Shown: positions 25,731-35,030 of the stretch, piece by piece
Layout: every line of letters begins with the position of its first letter
How positions within the stretch are numbered: position 1 is the first letter of the stretch
NCBI GenBank assembly: GCA_966128725.1
Contig: CBHYLN010000011.1
Coordinates: 1-57,871 of the forward strand
From: JAFDZV01 sp966128725
GTDB taxonomy: Bacteria > Bacteroidota > Ignavibacteria > OLB7
Reading direction: 5' to 3'
Length of the DNA stretch: 57,871 nucleotides
Program-made: the position numbers and the translations under genes
The notes under the pieces: generated by a model
Told to the model about the DNA's origin: nothing
Database searches by the model: none
The model's input: only the letters and a program-made list of their open reading frames with translations

Positions 25731-27011
25731 ATGGACCAGACGATAGACCGAATCGAGTTCAGCCCGGCACACGAGTTCTCGCTTGCGATGGATCGCGAGG
25801 ATTCCCTGGCCGAGTACCGCGAACAGTATCTGATGCCACGCCACACCAACGGCGAGCCGATGATCTACCTTACGGGCAACTCCCTGGGCTTGCAGCCAAG
25901 GGGAGTGCGCGAAGCGTTGGAACTTGAGCTGCGCGATTGGGCCGAGCTGGGCGTTGAAGGGCACTTCGAGGCGCACCATCCCTGGTATGGTTATCACGAG
26001 ATGTTCGCCGCGCCGGCCGCGCGTCTGGTTGGCGGCGTTGAAGGCGAGGCCGTGGTGATGAACACGCTCACCACGAATCTGCATCTGATGATGGTGTCGT
26101 TTTACCGTCCACGACCGGATCGGTTCAAGATTCTGGTGGAGGCAAGCGCGTTCCCGTCGGACCAGTATGCCGTCTGGAGCCAGGCGCGATTCCACGGCTA
26201 CGATCCGGACGAGGCGATTGTTGTGATGCGGCCGCGCGAAGGTGAGGATCTGGTACGCACCGAGGATGTGGAGCAGTATCTGGCCGCGCACGGCGAGCAG
26301 ATCGCGCTTGTGATGTTCGGCGGCGTGAACTTCTACACCGGGCAGGCGTTTGATATGCGGCGTATCACGCAGGCCGCGCACGCACAGGGCTGTGTGGTTG
26401 GGTACGACCTTGCGCATGCCGCCGGCAATCTGTTGATGCATCTCCACGAGTGGGACGTTGATTTCGCCGTGTGGTGCACCTACAAATATCTGAACTCGGG
26501 GCCGGGCGGTGTCTCCGGATGCTTCGTGCACGAGCGCCATGCCTTCAACCCCGATCTGCCGCGTTTTGCCGGCTGGTGGGGAAACGATCCCGCAACGCGG
26601 TTCGCGATGGGTGCGGAGTTCGTGCCGCAGCGTGGCGCGGCCGGCTGGCAGTTGAGCAATGCACAGATCCTGCCGATGGCGGCGCACAAGGTTGCGCTGG
26701 ACCTGTTCGAGCGCGCGGGCATGGAACGCCTGTGCGCCAAGTCGCGGCTGCTGACCGGGTATCTGGAGTATCTGGTGGACCGTATCGCCGGCGATCGTTA
26801 TCGCATCATCACGCCGCGCAATCCGGACGAACGCGGCTGCCAGCTTTCGATTCGCGTGGGCTCCGACGCGCGCGAAATGGCAACACGCCTGCGCGGCCTG
26901 GGTGTTACCGTGGACTTCCGTCCGCCCGATGTGATCCGGGTGGCGCCGGTGCCGATGTACAACACGTTCGAGGAGATGTGGCGCTTTGCCCGTATCCTGG
27001 ACGAGTGCTGA
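25731..27011 (+). CDS. kynU: Kynureninase
   Basis: PLP enzyme that cleaves 3-hydroxykynurenine to 3-hydroxyanthranilate and alanine. The 426-residue length is normal. Seen in order: YLTGNSLGLQP, HPWYGYHEMFA, the Schiff-base Lys252 in CTYKYLNSGPGG, then FAGWWG and RFAMG. The ATG at 25731 is preferred to TTG three codons before. It follows kynB by 72 bases and is likely co-transcribed with it. Confidence 0.97.
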   Translation: MDQTIDRIEFSPAHEFSLAMDREDSLAEYREQYLMPRHTNGEPMIYLTGNSLGLQPRGVREALELELRDWAELGVEGHFEAHHPWYGYHEMFAAPAARLVGGVEGEAVVMNTLTTNLHLMMVSFYRPRPDRFKILVEASAFPSDQYAVWSQARFHGYDPDEAIVVMRPREGEDLVRTEDVEQYLAAHGEQIALVMFGGVNFYTGQAFDMRRITQAAHAQGCVVGYDLAHAAGNLLMHLHEWDVDFAVWCTYKYLNSGPGGVSGCFVHERHAFNPDLPRFAGWWGNDPATRFAMGAEFVPQRGAAGWQLSNAQILPMAAHKVALDLFERAGMERLCAKSRLLTGYLEYLVDRIAGDRYRIITPRNPDERGCQLSIRVGSDAREMATRLRGLGVTVDFRPPDVIRVAPVPMYNTFEEMWRFARILDEC

Positions 27012-27095
27012 GTTGCCCGGCGCCGCGCATTGCCGGCGTCGTGCGTGCGGCTTGCACGCGCCGATTTGAATCGCGAACCAACAATCCCGACAAAC

Positions 27096-27593
27096 ATGCG
27101 AAGCGCGGAATACTGGATCGAGCGGTTGAGCCTGCAGGAGCATCCCGAGGGCGGATTCTTCCACGAGACGCATCGAAGCATCGAGCGCCTTGATGCCGAT
27201 GCGTTGCCCGGGCGGTACGGCGGCGAACGGAGGATGTCCACGGCCATCTACTTCCTGATTCGTGGCGGGCGCCCGTCGCGGTTCCACCGTTTGAAGTCCG
27301 AGGAGATCTGGCACTTCTATACCGGTTCGCCCGTGCAGCTTCACATCATCAACGGAGCGGGCCGGCGTACCGGCGTGTTGCTTGGCGATAATCCCGATCG
27401 CGGCGAGGTGTTCCAGGGGATCGTGCATGCCAACTGGTGGTTCGCCGCCGAGGTAACCGATCCTGATGGTTATGCCCTGGTTGGCTGCACGGTTGCGCCG
27501 GGCTTCGATTTCGCCGACTTCGAGATGGCCGATCGCGATCGGCTGTGCCAGGCCTGCCCGGAGCATCGTGATCTTATCGAGCGATTAACCTGA
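27096..27593 (+). CDS. Cupin, DUF985 family
   Basis: A 165-residue beta-barrel protein. The family signature is plain: EHPEGGFFHETHR, STAIYFLI, SRFHRLKSEEIWHFYTG and a late GCTVAPGFDFADFE. Members are mostly uncharacterised, so no reaction is assigned. It sits between kynureninase and the tRNA-binding protein gene, and its stop is 39 bases before the next start. Confidence 0.9.
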   Translation: MRSAEYWIERLSLQEHPEGGFFHETHRSIERLDADALPGRYGGERRMSTAIYFLIRGGRPSRFHRLKSEEIWHFYTGSPVQLHIINGAGRRTGVLLGDNPDRGEVFQGIVHANWWFAAEVTDPDGYALVGCTVAPGFDFADFEMADRDRLCQACPEHRDLIERLT

Positions 27594-27632
27594 CCAGTTG
27601 GGCACCGTCCGGTGTCCTGCATAAAACGGGCC

Positions 27633-27986
27633 ATGCAATCGGTGGATACTTCAGCAGAGATAACCTGGGACGATTTCCTGCGCGTGGACATTCGTGTTGG
27701 CACCATCGTGGCGGCCGAGGAGTTCCCGGAGGCGCGCAAGCCAGCCTACCTGCTGCACGTTGATCTGGGCGAGCTGGGCCTGAAACGTTCCAGCGCGCAG
27801 ATAACGAAACTGTATTCCACGGCGGAGCTTGTCGGGATGCAGGTGATCTGCGTAACGAATTTCCCGCCCAAGCAGATTGGCCCGCACCGCTCGGAGGTGT
27901 TGGTAACGGGCTTTCATCGCGAGGACGGCGAGGTGGTGCTGGCAGTGCCGCGAAGCCATGTTCCGAACGGCACGCGCTTATTGTAG
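27633..27986 (+). CDS. csaA: CsaA-type tRNA-binding protein
   Basis: A 117-residue single OB-fold protein of the EMAP-II/CsaA type: DFLRVDIRVGTIV, a central LLHVDLGELGLKRSSAQIT and the final VVLAVPRSHVPNGTRLL. CsaA proteins bind tRNA and have chaperone-like activity linked to secretion. The ATG at 27633 gives the usual length; an earlier GTG is in frame. Confidence 0.92.
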   Translation: MQSVDTSAEITWDDFLRVDIRVGTIVAAEEFPEARKPAYLLHVDLGELGLKRSSAQITKLYSTAELVGMQVICVTNFPPKQIGPHRSEVLVTGFHREDGEVVLAVPRSHVPNGTRLL

Positions 27987-28005
27987 CCGCAGGCAATTGG
28001 CCTTT

Positions 28006-28659
28006 ATGATGACAGGCGACAACCTCAACAACCTGCGCGATCGTTGGCGCGCAACGCTTGCATCGCTTGGCGCGGAGCCGGAAGCGTCCCAGGCGGCCTT
28101 TGCCGATGTTGTGGCATGTTATCGCCAACCCTGGCGGCGGTATCACACGCTTGAACATCTGAACACGATGTTCGAGCAGCTTGCCCTGATTGGTGGCGCC
28201 GCTGCCAACTCGGCCGCAGTGGCGCTTGCCGTGTGGATGCACGATGTGGTGTACGATACACATCGCGCCGACAACGAGGCCGCCAGCGCCGCGTACGCCC
28301 GGCGCGTGCTGGCCTCGCTTGGCGTGGATGCCACCACGATCGCAGCGGTGCAGGGCCTGGTGCTTGCCACCGCAGGCCACGATGCGCAGGAAGGTGACGA
28401 ACTGGCTGATGCCTTCCTGGACGCCGACCTTTCGGTGCTGGGAGCTTCGCCGGAGCGGTACGACAGCTATAGCCGCGCCATTCGCGAGGAGTACGCGTGG
28501 GTGGGCGAAGCGGAGTACAGGGCCGGTCGTGGCGATGTGCTGCGCCGGCTATTGGGGCGCCCCTGCCTCTATCGCACGGTTTTGTGCCGTGCCTCATTGG
28601 AAACGAATGCACGCCTGAACATCGCCCGTGAGCTTGCGCTGTTGGGGCCAGCCGCCTAG
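28006..28659 (+). CDS. HD-domain metal-dependent hydrolase
   Basis: A 217-residue protein. RRYHTLEHL, VWMHDVVYD, HRADNEAAS and FLDADLSVLG are the hallmarks of the HD-superfamily 'predicted metal-dependent phosphohydrolase' group (His, HD, Asp ligands). The substrate is unknown. It starts with ATG ATG at 28006, 20 bases after csaA. No link to kynurenine metabolism is evident. Confidence 0.88.
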   Translation: MMTGDNLNNLRDRWRATLASLGAEPEASQAAFADVVACYRQPWRRYHTLEHLNTMFEQLALIGGAAANSAAVALAVWMHDVVYDTHRADNEAASAAYARRVLASLGVDATTIAAVQGLVLATAGHDAQEGDELADAFLDADLSVLGASPERYDSYSRAIREEYAWVGEAEYRAGRGDVLRRLLGRPCLYRTVLCRASLETNARLNIARELALLGPAA

Positions 28660-28740
28660 GCGGCACAGTGGCGATGGCGCCGCGGCGGGCATGCAGTTGC
28701 AATACGAACCATCGATTGATTAACGCACTGAGTAACGACC

Positions 28741-30150
28741 ATGTCGCGACATATCACACTTCTGGGTGCCGGGCTTACCGGCCCATTGCTGGCCGTGTAT
28801 CTGGCTCGCCGCGGTTATACGGTTGACCTGTACGAGCGCCGGCCGGACATGCGCGTTCACGATGTTGGCGGTGGCCGCTCGATCAACCTGGCACTCTCCA
28901 CGCGGGGTATCAAGGCGCTGGCCGGTGCCGGCATCGATCACACGGTGCTTGCCGACGCGATCGCCATGCCGGGGCGTATGATTCATTCGCTGGAGGGCGC
29001 GCCCACCTTGCAGCCGTATGGTCGCGAGGGCGAGGCCATCAATTCCATTTCGCGCGCCGGATTGAACATCATTCTGCTGAACGCCGCCGAGGCCGAGCCG
29101 AATGTCACGGTGCATTTCAGTGCGCGCGCCACCCATGTGGACCTTGCCGCCAGGCGCGTTACCGTTGTGAACGATGCCACCGGCGAAACCCGTGCATTTG
29201 GCGTGGATGTGTTGATCGCTGCCGACGGCGCCAACTCATCGCTGCGTGCGGCGATGAGCGGCCAGGCGCTGAGCTCGCTGCCCTCGATCACGCAGCAGGC
29301 CGCTGCCGAGCCCGCGCAGGCCGCGGCAGTGCCGGGGTTCGAGCATCATATCGAGTGGCTGGAACATGCCTACAAGGAACTCGAGATCCCGCCGGGGCCG
29401 AACGGTGAGTTCCTGATGGAGCCGCATGCGCTGCACATCTGGCCCCGCCACGAGTTCATGATGATCGCGTTGCCGAATCCGAACGCAACGTTCACCTGCA
29501 CGCTGTTTGCCCCGTACGCCGGCGAGAACGGTTTTGACGCCATCAAGACCGACGACGATGTGCGGGCCTACTTCGATCGCCATTTCCCTGACGCCGTGCC
29601 GCTGATGCCCACGCTGGTGGAGGATTGGAATCGCAACCCGACGTCGCAGCTTGGCACCGTGTTCTGCGGCCCGTGGTACGTGGACGATTGGGCGTTGCTG
29701 GTTGGCGATGCCGCGCATGCCATCGTGCCGTTCTACGGGCAGGGCATGAATTGCTGCTTCGAGGATTGCCAGGTGCTGGGCGAGTTGATCGACCGCCTGG
29801 GCGATGACTGGGCCGCCTTGATGCCCGCGTTCTTCGCCGAGCGCAAGCCGAACTCCGATGCGATCGCGCGCCTGGCGGTGGCGAATTTCCTGGAGATGCG
29901 ATCGAAGGTGGTTGACCCCGAGTTCCAGCGGAAACGTGGGATCGAGGCCCGGCTTCAGGAGATGTTCGCCGACCAATGGATACCGCTGTATTCCATGGTG
30001 ACGTTCACGACGATCGGGTACGCCGAGGCGATGCGCCGCGCGCGCGCGCAGGATGAGTTGCTGGACCGCGTTGGCCTGGAAAATGTCGAGCGTGCCATGG
30101 CGCTTGGGGCCGAGGCAACCGCCGAAGTGCTTGGGCTTGTGGTGGGGTAG
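28741..30150 (+). CDS. kmo: Kynurenine 3-monooxygenase
   Basis: FAD/NADPH hydroxylase that converts kynurenine to 3-hydroxykynurenine. The 469-residue length is typical. The dinucleotide motif GAGLTG is at residues 9-14, followed by YERRPDMR, the DG-type motif VLIAADGANS, and the FAD-ribose motif GDAAHAIVPFYGQGMN at 322-337. The C-terminal region (from about 380) is the helical membrane-proximal segment of KMO. It closes the kynurenine series and ends 23 bases before a strong hairpin. Confidence 0.97.
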   Translation: MSRHITLLGAGLTGPLLAVYLARRGYTVDLYERRPDMRVHDVGGGRSINLALSTRGIKALAGAGIDHTVLADAIAMPGRMIHSLEGAPTLQPYGREGEAINSISRAGLNIILLNAAEAEPNVTVHFSARATHVDLAARRVTVVNDATGETRAFGVDVLIAADGANSSLRAAMSGQALSSLPSITQQAAAEPAQAAAVPGFEHHIEWLEHAYKELEIPPGPNGEFLMEPHALHIWPRHEFMMIALPNPNATFTCTLFAPYAGENGFDAIKTDDDVRAYFDRHFPDAVPLMPTLVEDWNRNPTSQLGTVFCGPWYVDDWALLVGDAAHAIVPFYGQGMNCCFEDCQVLGELIDRLGDDWAALMPAFFAERKPNSDAIARLAVANFLEMRSKVVDPEFQRKRGIEARLQEMFADQWIPLYSMVTFTTIGYAEAMRRARAQDELLDRVGLENVERAMALGAEATAEVLGLVVG

Positions 30151-30172
30151 CCGCTGGTTGATGCTATAAACA

Positions 30173-30206
30173 CACGGGGCGTTCCGAATTGCCGGAACGC
30201 CCCGTG
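30173..30206. terminator. 14-bp hairpin closing the kynurenine series
   Basis: 30173-30186 and 30193-30206 form a perfect 14-bp stem around a 6-base loop. There is no T-run on the plus strand, so it may act bidirectionally between kmo and the convergent small membrane-protein gene, or stabilise the 3' end. Confidence 0.7.
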
Positions 30207-30222
30207 CTGTGTGGACATGATT

Positions 30223-30447
30223 CTAGATAAGACCACCAACCACTATCGCTACCACGCTGGCCGCTAATGCGCCGATGATTATTCCCGCGAGTGTACCGTC
30301 GTGTTTGCCGAGCATGTAGCCACGGCTGTAGCTGTCGACATACGCGAAATTCTCAACCGGACGAGCTGGGGTGTGCCGAAGTGCGATGCGAGGAGTTGGG
30401 CGCCATTCTCCCGGCGCGGGGATGGTACGTGAACGAACGATTTCCAT
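30223..30447 (-). CDS. Small single-pass membrane protein
   Basis: A 74-residue protein (ATG at 30447; an ATG 13 codons upstream is in frame). The N-terminal half is basic and Pro-rich. The C-terminal 25 residues are one hydrophobic, Gly-zipper-like helix (GTLAGIIIGALAASVVAIV). There is no signal peptidase site, so it would be a tail-anchored inner-membrane protein. Family unknown. It is convergent with kmo. Confidence 0.55.
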   Translation of the reverse strand: MEIVRSRTIPAPGEWRPTPRIALRHTPARPVENFAYVDSYSRGYMLGKHDGTLAGIIIGALAASVVAIVVGGLI

Positions 30448-30478
30448 ATGCTTTGGACCTTCGGAAAATGTTGCGCTC

Positions 30479-30523
30479 GTTAGCACACGGTACCGCGACT
30501 GGACATTGCGATACCGTGCTGAC
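30479..30523. other. Long imperfect hairpin in the divergent region before the TonB receptor
   Basis: GTTAGCAC and GGTACCGC (30479-30496, with a two-base bulge) pair with GCGATACC and GTGCTGAC (30508-30523), leaving one G-T and one C-A mismatch. It lies between the small minus-strand membrane gene and the TonB-dependent receptor, in AT-richer DNA. It could be an operator, a leader structure or a bidirectional terminator. Confidence 0.45.
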
Positions 30524-30705
30524 GAAAACTTACAACCTATCGCGGCACGATGCTATACACGATGTATGCGTTAACAATTTTTCTTGGGGCAATAAATCCG
30601 TGGCAAACATTAAGGGTGTTTGAGCAAAAAAAGTGCCTTCCTGAGTGAACTTCATGGGTTCCGCGGATGTTATACGCCGTGGGTCGGCCAGGTTTTTTCT
30701 CGGCC

Positions 30706-33057
30706 ATGATGGTTCTCGCGTACCAATTTTTCCAGACCAATACGTTGAACAGAAACCTGAAGTCATTGTTGGGGGCAATCGTTTACACGGTCACCGTTAT
30801 GCTTGCCTCGCCCGCGTTGCTTGCCCAGCCGGAAGCCGAGCGCAGGCTGAGCATTACCGGCCGTGTGGTGGATCTTGTGTCGCAGGAGCCGTTAACCGGA
30901 GTTTCGGTTGCGGTTGTGGGCACACGCGCCGGCGCCGTAAGCGATGCCGAGGGACGGTTCCGAATATTCAACATGCCGCCGGGCACCTATCAGGTGCGGT
31001 TCTCCTCGGTTGGCTACGAGCCGTTGGTGAAAACCGATGTGGTGGTAAACCCGGCGCGGCCGGTTGCCGTGGATGCGGCGCTGCGCATACAGCCTCGGCA
31101 GAACCAGGAGATCGTGGTGCGGCCGGATTATTTCCAGCGATCGCCCGACGCGCTTACCAGCGTGCAGACGCTTGGCAGCGAGGAGATACGCCGCCTTCCC
31201 GGCGGCTTCGAGGATGTTGTGCGAGCCGTATCCTCGCTGCCGGGGGTTGCGCAGGCGCAGAACGGGCGCAACGACCTGCTGGTACGTGGCGGCGCGCCCT
31301 CGGAGAATTTGTTCCTGATCGACAACATCGAGTCGCCGAACATCAATCACTTTGGCACACAGGGCTCGGGCGGCGGCCCGCTTTCGTTTGTCAATCTGGA
31401 CTTCGTGCAATCCACCACGTTCTCAACCGGCGGCTTTGGGGCTCGTTATGGCGACCGGATTTCCAGTGTGCTGACAATCGATCTGCGCGACGGGCGTGAT
31501 GATCGGTTCGGCGGCAAGGCAACGGTGTCGGCCTCGCAGTTCGGCCTGAACCTTGAAGGGCCGGTGACCGCGTCGGGCTCGTACCTGTTCTCCGCCCGCC
31601 GGAGTTATCTGGATCTGATCTTCAAGGCCGCGGGGCTTTCGTTCGTGCCCGAGTACTGGGATTTCCTCGGCAAGGCGTCGTTCCGGCTGGGGCCGAACGA
31701 TCAGCTTACCGCGCTCTCCATTGCGGCCATCGATCGCGTTCGGCAATTCAACGACGACGCCGACGACCGATTCGATAATTCCCGCATTCTCGACAACTCG
31801 CAGGATCAGCTTGTTGCGGGCATTACCTGGAAGCATCTGTTCAGCGGGGGATATGTCAACACGACGTTCGGGCGCACACGCGTGGCCTTTCGGTTTCGCC
31901 AGGCTGATTCGCTTGCCAATCCGGTGTTCACGAATACCTCCACCGAGGACGAGCTGAATCTTCGTGCCGACGCCCTGCTCCTGCTGGGCGACGACGCCGA
32001 ACTGGCGGCCGGTGTAAGCGGGCGCAGCACGGGGTTCCAGGCGGAGCTTGCCCTTACTGCGCCGGGCGCGCCGGAGCTTCGGGCGTCGCCTTCGGACAGG
32101 TTCACCAAGGCCGCGGCCTATGCGCAGTATGCCCGCTCGTTCGCTTGGGGCATGCGGGCGGTGCTGGGCGCGCGGGTGGATTATTTCTCCGGCATCGAGA
32201 CCACAACCTATCCGTCGGTTCGTGCATCGCTGAGCCAGGCGCTGGATGATCGCTCGTCGATCGGGGTTTCCGCCGGACGCTATTACCAGGCGCCGTCGTA
32301 TATCTGGCTTGCCGCCAATGCCGAGAACCGCGCGCTGAAAAGCATCGCGGCCGATATGGTTGTGGCGTCGCTGGATCGCACGTTTGGCGACGATGTGCGG
32401 CTCAGTCTGGAAGGGTATTACAAGCGGTACGATGATTATCCGGCAAGCCTTTCGCGGCAGTATCTGGTGTTGGCCAATACCGGCGCGGGGTTCGGCGGTG
32501 CCGACGAAGGTTTTGCCTCCTTCGGTCTGGAACCGTTGGCAAGCCGGGGCAGCGGCCGGGCGTACGGCGCCGAGCTTCTGCTGCAGAAGAAGCTTTCGGA
32601 GATTCGCTGTTACGGCCTGGCCAGCATCTCGTTGAACTATTCGCGGTTCACGGCGATCGACGGCATCGAGCGCCCGAGCAATTACGATCAGCGCGTGATC
32701 TTCAATCTTGCCGGCGGCTACCAGATTGGCGAGACGTGGGAGATAGGGTTGCGATTCCGGTACGCAAGCGGCCGGCCGTATACTCCGGTGGATTCCACGG
32801 GCGATCCCGGTTTCGGTTATCAGGTGGTATCGCAATACAATGCGCTGCGGCTGGATGCCTCGCACGCGCTGGATCTCCGCCTGGACAAGCGCTGGCCGCT
32901 CGACGGGTGGAATCTGATCACCTATATCGATCTGCAGAACGTGTACAACCGCAAGAACCCGAACCCGCCGCGTTGGAATGCCCGGCTGCGAACGGCCGAT
33001 CCGGACGATTCACGGATCGGGCTGCTGCCGTCGATTGGCCTGAGCGCCGAGTTCTGA
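30706..33057 (+). CDS. TonB-dependent outer-membrane receptor with CarboxypepD-like domain
   Basis: A 783-residue active-transport receptor. An N-terminal signal precedes a carboxypeptidase-regulatory-like domain (ITGRVVDLVSQEPLTGVSV to about residue 120). The plug (EEIRRLPGGFEDVVRAVSSLPGV, RGGAPSENLFLIDNIE) and a beta-barrel ending in Phe (GLSAEF) follow. The start is uncertain. ATG at 30706 is used, but TTG at 30745 gives a cleaner signal peptide (NRNLKSLLG... to LLAQ). The substrate is not evident. It lies just downstream of the kynurenine series but behind a strong hairpin and on its own promoter. Confidence 0.9.
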   Translation: MMVLAYQFFQTNTLNRNLKSLLGAIVYTVTVMLASPALLAQPEAERRLSITGRVVDLVSQEPLTGVSVAVVGTRAGAVSDAEGRFRIFNMPPGTYQVRFSSVGYEPLVKTDVVVNPARPVAVDAALRIQPRQNQEIVVRPDYFQRSPDALTSVQTLGSEEIRRLPGGFEDVVRAVSSLPGVAQAQNGRNDLLVRGGAPSENLFLIDNIESPNINHFGTQGSGGGPLSFVNLDFVQSTTFSTGGFGARYGDRISSVLTIDLRDGRDDRFGGKATVSASQFGLNLEGPVTASGSYLFSARRSYLDLIFKAAGLSFVPEYWDFLGKASFRLGPNDQLTALSIAAIDRVRQFNDDADDRFDNSRILDNSQDQLVAGITWKHLFSGGYVNTTFGRTRVAFRFRQADSLANPVFTNTSTEDELNLRADALLLLGDDAELAAGVSGRSTGFQAELALTAPGAPELRASPSDRFTKAAAYAQYARSFAWGMRAVLGARVDYFSGIETTTYPSVRASLSQALDDRSSIGVSAGRYYQAPSYIWLAANAENRALKSIAADMVVASLDRTFGDDVRLSLEGYYKRYDDYPASLSRQYLVLANTGAGFGGADEGFASFGLEPLASRGSGRAYGAELLLQKKLSEIRCYGLASISLNYSRFTAIDGIERPSNYDQRVIFNLAGGYQIGETWEIGLRFRYASGRPYTPVDSTGDPGFGYQVVSQYNALRLDASHALDLRLDKRWPLDGWNLITYIDLQNVYNRKNPNPPRWNARLRTADPDDSRIGLLPSIGLSAEF

Positions 33058-33118
33058 TCTTCCACGCCCGGCGCGGCGCCGACGGCCGCTGGTTCGTTCC
33101 GCATGTGGATCCCTGACT

Positions 33119-33150
33119 ACCCCATGCCCATCTCGCGATCGGCATGGGGT
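33119..33150 (+). terminator. Hairpin terminator after the TonB receptor
   Basis: ACCCCATGCC (33119-33128) and GGCATGGGGT (33141-33150) form a perfect 10-bp stem, about 60 bases past the receptor stop. Confidence 0.65.
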
Positions 33151-33322
33151 TGCCGTTTGTGGCGCGTTGCACTGTGCAGGCGGCATGGCAGGCCGCGGCC
33201 GTTTTGGCGAATATCGGATGCTCCGCCGATGATACCGGGCCGATGGTACCGGATAGATTGCTCCGGTTTGCTATGTTGGGCCGCACAAAACAACATTCGC
33301 CCCGGAAAGCCCCGCGTTGCCC

Positions 33323-33721
33323 ATGATCATCAGTTACGCAATCGAAACCAATCCCAGCGTCGACGAAGTAATCGCGGTGTTCGCGGGGTCGGGCATTCGC
33401 CGTCCGGTGAACGAGCCGGAGCGCATCGGCCGGATGATCGAACACGCGAACCTGATTGTGACGGCGCGGCACGAGGGCCGGCTGGTTGGGATCGCGCGGG
33501 CGCTTACCGATTTCAGCTTCTGCTGCTATCTATCGGATCTGGCGGTGGATGGCGCCTACCAGCGTTCGGGCATCGGCCGTGCGTTGATCGATCGTGTGGC
33601 CGATGCAATTGGTCCCGAGGCGATGTTGCTGCTGCTGGCGGCCCCGGAAGCCTCGGAGTATTACCCACACATCGGCTTCACGAAGGTGGAGAACGGATGG
33701 ATCGTACACCGTACGCGCTGA
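33323..33721 (+). CDS. GNAT-family N-acetyltransferase
   Basis: A 132-residue cytosolic acetyltransferase. The acetyl-CoA motif A is LSDLAVDGAYQRSGIGRALIDRV; motif B is near YYPHIGFTKVENGW. The substrate is unknown. The ATG at 33323 is used; a TTG two codons earlier is in frame. Confidence 0.9.
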   Translation: MIISYAIETNPSVDEVIAVFAGSGIRRPVNEPERIGRMIEHANLIVTARHEGRLVGIARALTDFSFCCYLSDLAVDGAYQRSGIGRALIDRVADAIGPEAMLLLLAAPEASEYYPHIGFTKVENGWIVHRTR

Positions 33722-33796
33722 GTGCCTATCTTCGCGCGCCCTGCTGCCGTGCGGCCCAGCCGGCCGCACGGCGCCTACTCACACGAGAATAACGCC

Positions 33797-34963
33797 ATGA
33801 AGATCCTGATTCTCGGCAGCGGCCTGATGGGCCCTGCCGCAGCCTATAACGCACTGAAGGACGACGCGGTAACCGAGGTTGCCCTGTGTGATGCGGACCC
33901 CGCGAAGCTACAGGCCGCGGCCGCGATGCTTGCGAAGGTGCCGGGCGCCGACCGCCTGCGTACCATTACGTTGGACCTTGCCAACGAGGCCGCCGCCGCC
34001 GAGCTGTTCGCCGGTTTCAGCGTGGTGTTGGCCGCCTTGCCTTGGAGCGCCAGCCTGCATGCATTCCGCGCGGCGCTGGTTGCGCATGTGCCGATCGTGG
34101 ATCTGGCGATCCCCGATGACGCGGACATGGTGTGGCTGAAGCAGGCCGCGCTCGACGCACAGGGCCTTATCCTGTTGGGCTGCGGGCTGGAGCCCGGGCT
34201 TACCGAAATCGTAGCCCGGCGTATGGCCGCCGAGTTCGAGCATGTTGAGCAACTGCACATTAAATGTGGCGGCGTGCCCTCGGTTGCGGCCGGGCCGCTG
34301 GGATATAGGATCGTGTTCGGCGGGTCGCAGTTGCCGTTGCGTGACTCCGATGCACTGGCCGTTGAGCAAGGCGCGGCGCGCGTGGTTGCCCGGTATTCGG
34401 CGGTGGAGCCCACGGAGTTCGAGGGGCTGGGCATGCTGGAATCCTGGCACGAGGGGATGATGCCGTGGTTGCTGGACATGCCGGAGTTCGCCGCCATCAC
34501 CGAAGGGTCGCAGAAGACGATTCGCTGGCCCGGATACGGTGAGAAGATCACCATGTTGAAGACCCTCGGGTTCCTGAGCGCCACGCCGATTGAGATCGGT
34601 GGTACCGCGATCGCCCCCAAGACGTTTCTGGACACCCTGCTGTATCCCGAGGTGCGTCTTCGCGAGGATGAGTCGGATATCACCCTGTTCCGTGTGGACC
34701 TGATCGGCACGCGCAACGGCGCGCGCGCGCATTACCGTGTCGACATGGTGGATCACATGGACCGTGTGCTGGGCTTCACGTCGATGGCGCGCACAACGGC
34801 GTTTACCGGCGCGATCGCGGCGCGGATGATTGCCCGGGGCGATATCTCGGCCGTAGGCCTGTACACCTCCGAAGCGTTGATCGAGGGCCCCCTGTACGAC
34901 CGGATGATCGAGGAGCTGGCCGCCGAGGATATTCGCTTCACCGCGCAGTGGCTGCCGGCGTAA
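33797..34963 (+). CDS. Saccharopine dehydrogenase-like NAD(P)-dependent oxidoreductase
   Basis: A 388-residue protein. A Rossmann domain starts at residue 3 (ILILGSGLMGPAAAYNAL), with ALCDADPAKL for the ribose, then VVLAALPW and GCGLEPGLTEIVARR. The C-terminal domain has the saccharopine-dehydrogenase C fold. Close relatives are lysine 6-dehydrogenases and carboxynorspermidine synthase-type enzymes, but the substrate is not certain here. The start ATG at 33797 lies 75 bases after the GNAT gene. Confidence 0.85.
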   Translation: MKILILGSGLMGPAAAYNALKDDAVTEVALCDADPAKLQAAAAMLAKVPGADRLRTITLDLANEAAAAELFAGFSVVLAALPWSASLHAFRAALVAHVPIVDLAIPDDADMVWLKQAALDAQGLILLGCGLEPGLTEIVARRMAAEFEHVEQLHIKCGGVPSVAAGPLGYRIVFGGSQLPLRDSDALAVEQGAARVVARYSAVEPTEFEGLGMLESWHEGMMPWLLDMPEFAAITEGSQKTIRWPGYGEKITMLKTLGFLSATPIEIGGTAIAPKTFLDTLLYPEVRLREDESDITLFRVDLIGTRNGARAHYRVDMVDHMDRVLGFTSMARTTAFTGAIAARMIARGDISAVGLYTSEALIEGPLYDRMIEELAAEDIRFTAQWLPA

Positions 34964-35030
34964 CCGGCGGCCCACCATTGCAACCGTGCCTGCGGCAATG
35001 CACGCCGCGCGGCTGCGTACTTTTGCATGC

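Noticed and set aside
24759..27566. 935-codon minus-strand open frame over kynB, kynU and the cupin gene
   Set aside because: It is antisense to three well-supported enzymes and shows no domain.
27096..28659. DUF985 cupin, CsaA and HD protein as extra kynurenine-pathway enzymes
   Set aside because: Their families have no known role in the pathway and every step from N-formylkynurenine onward is already covered; location alone is not enough.
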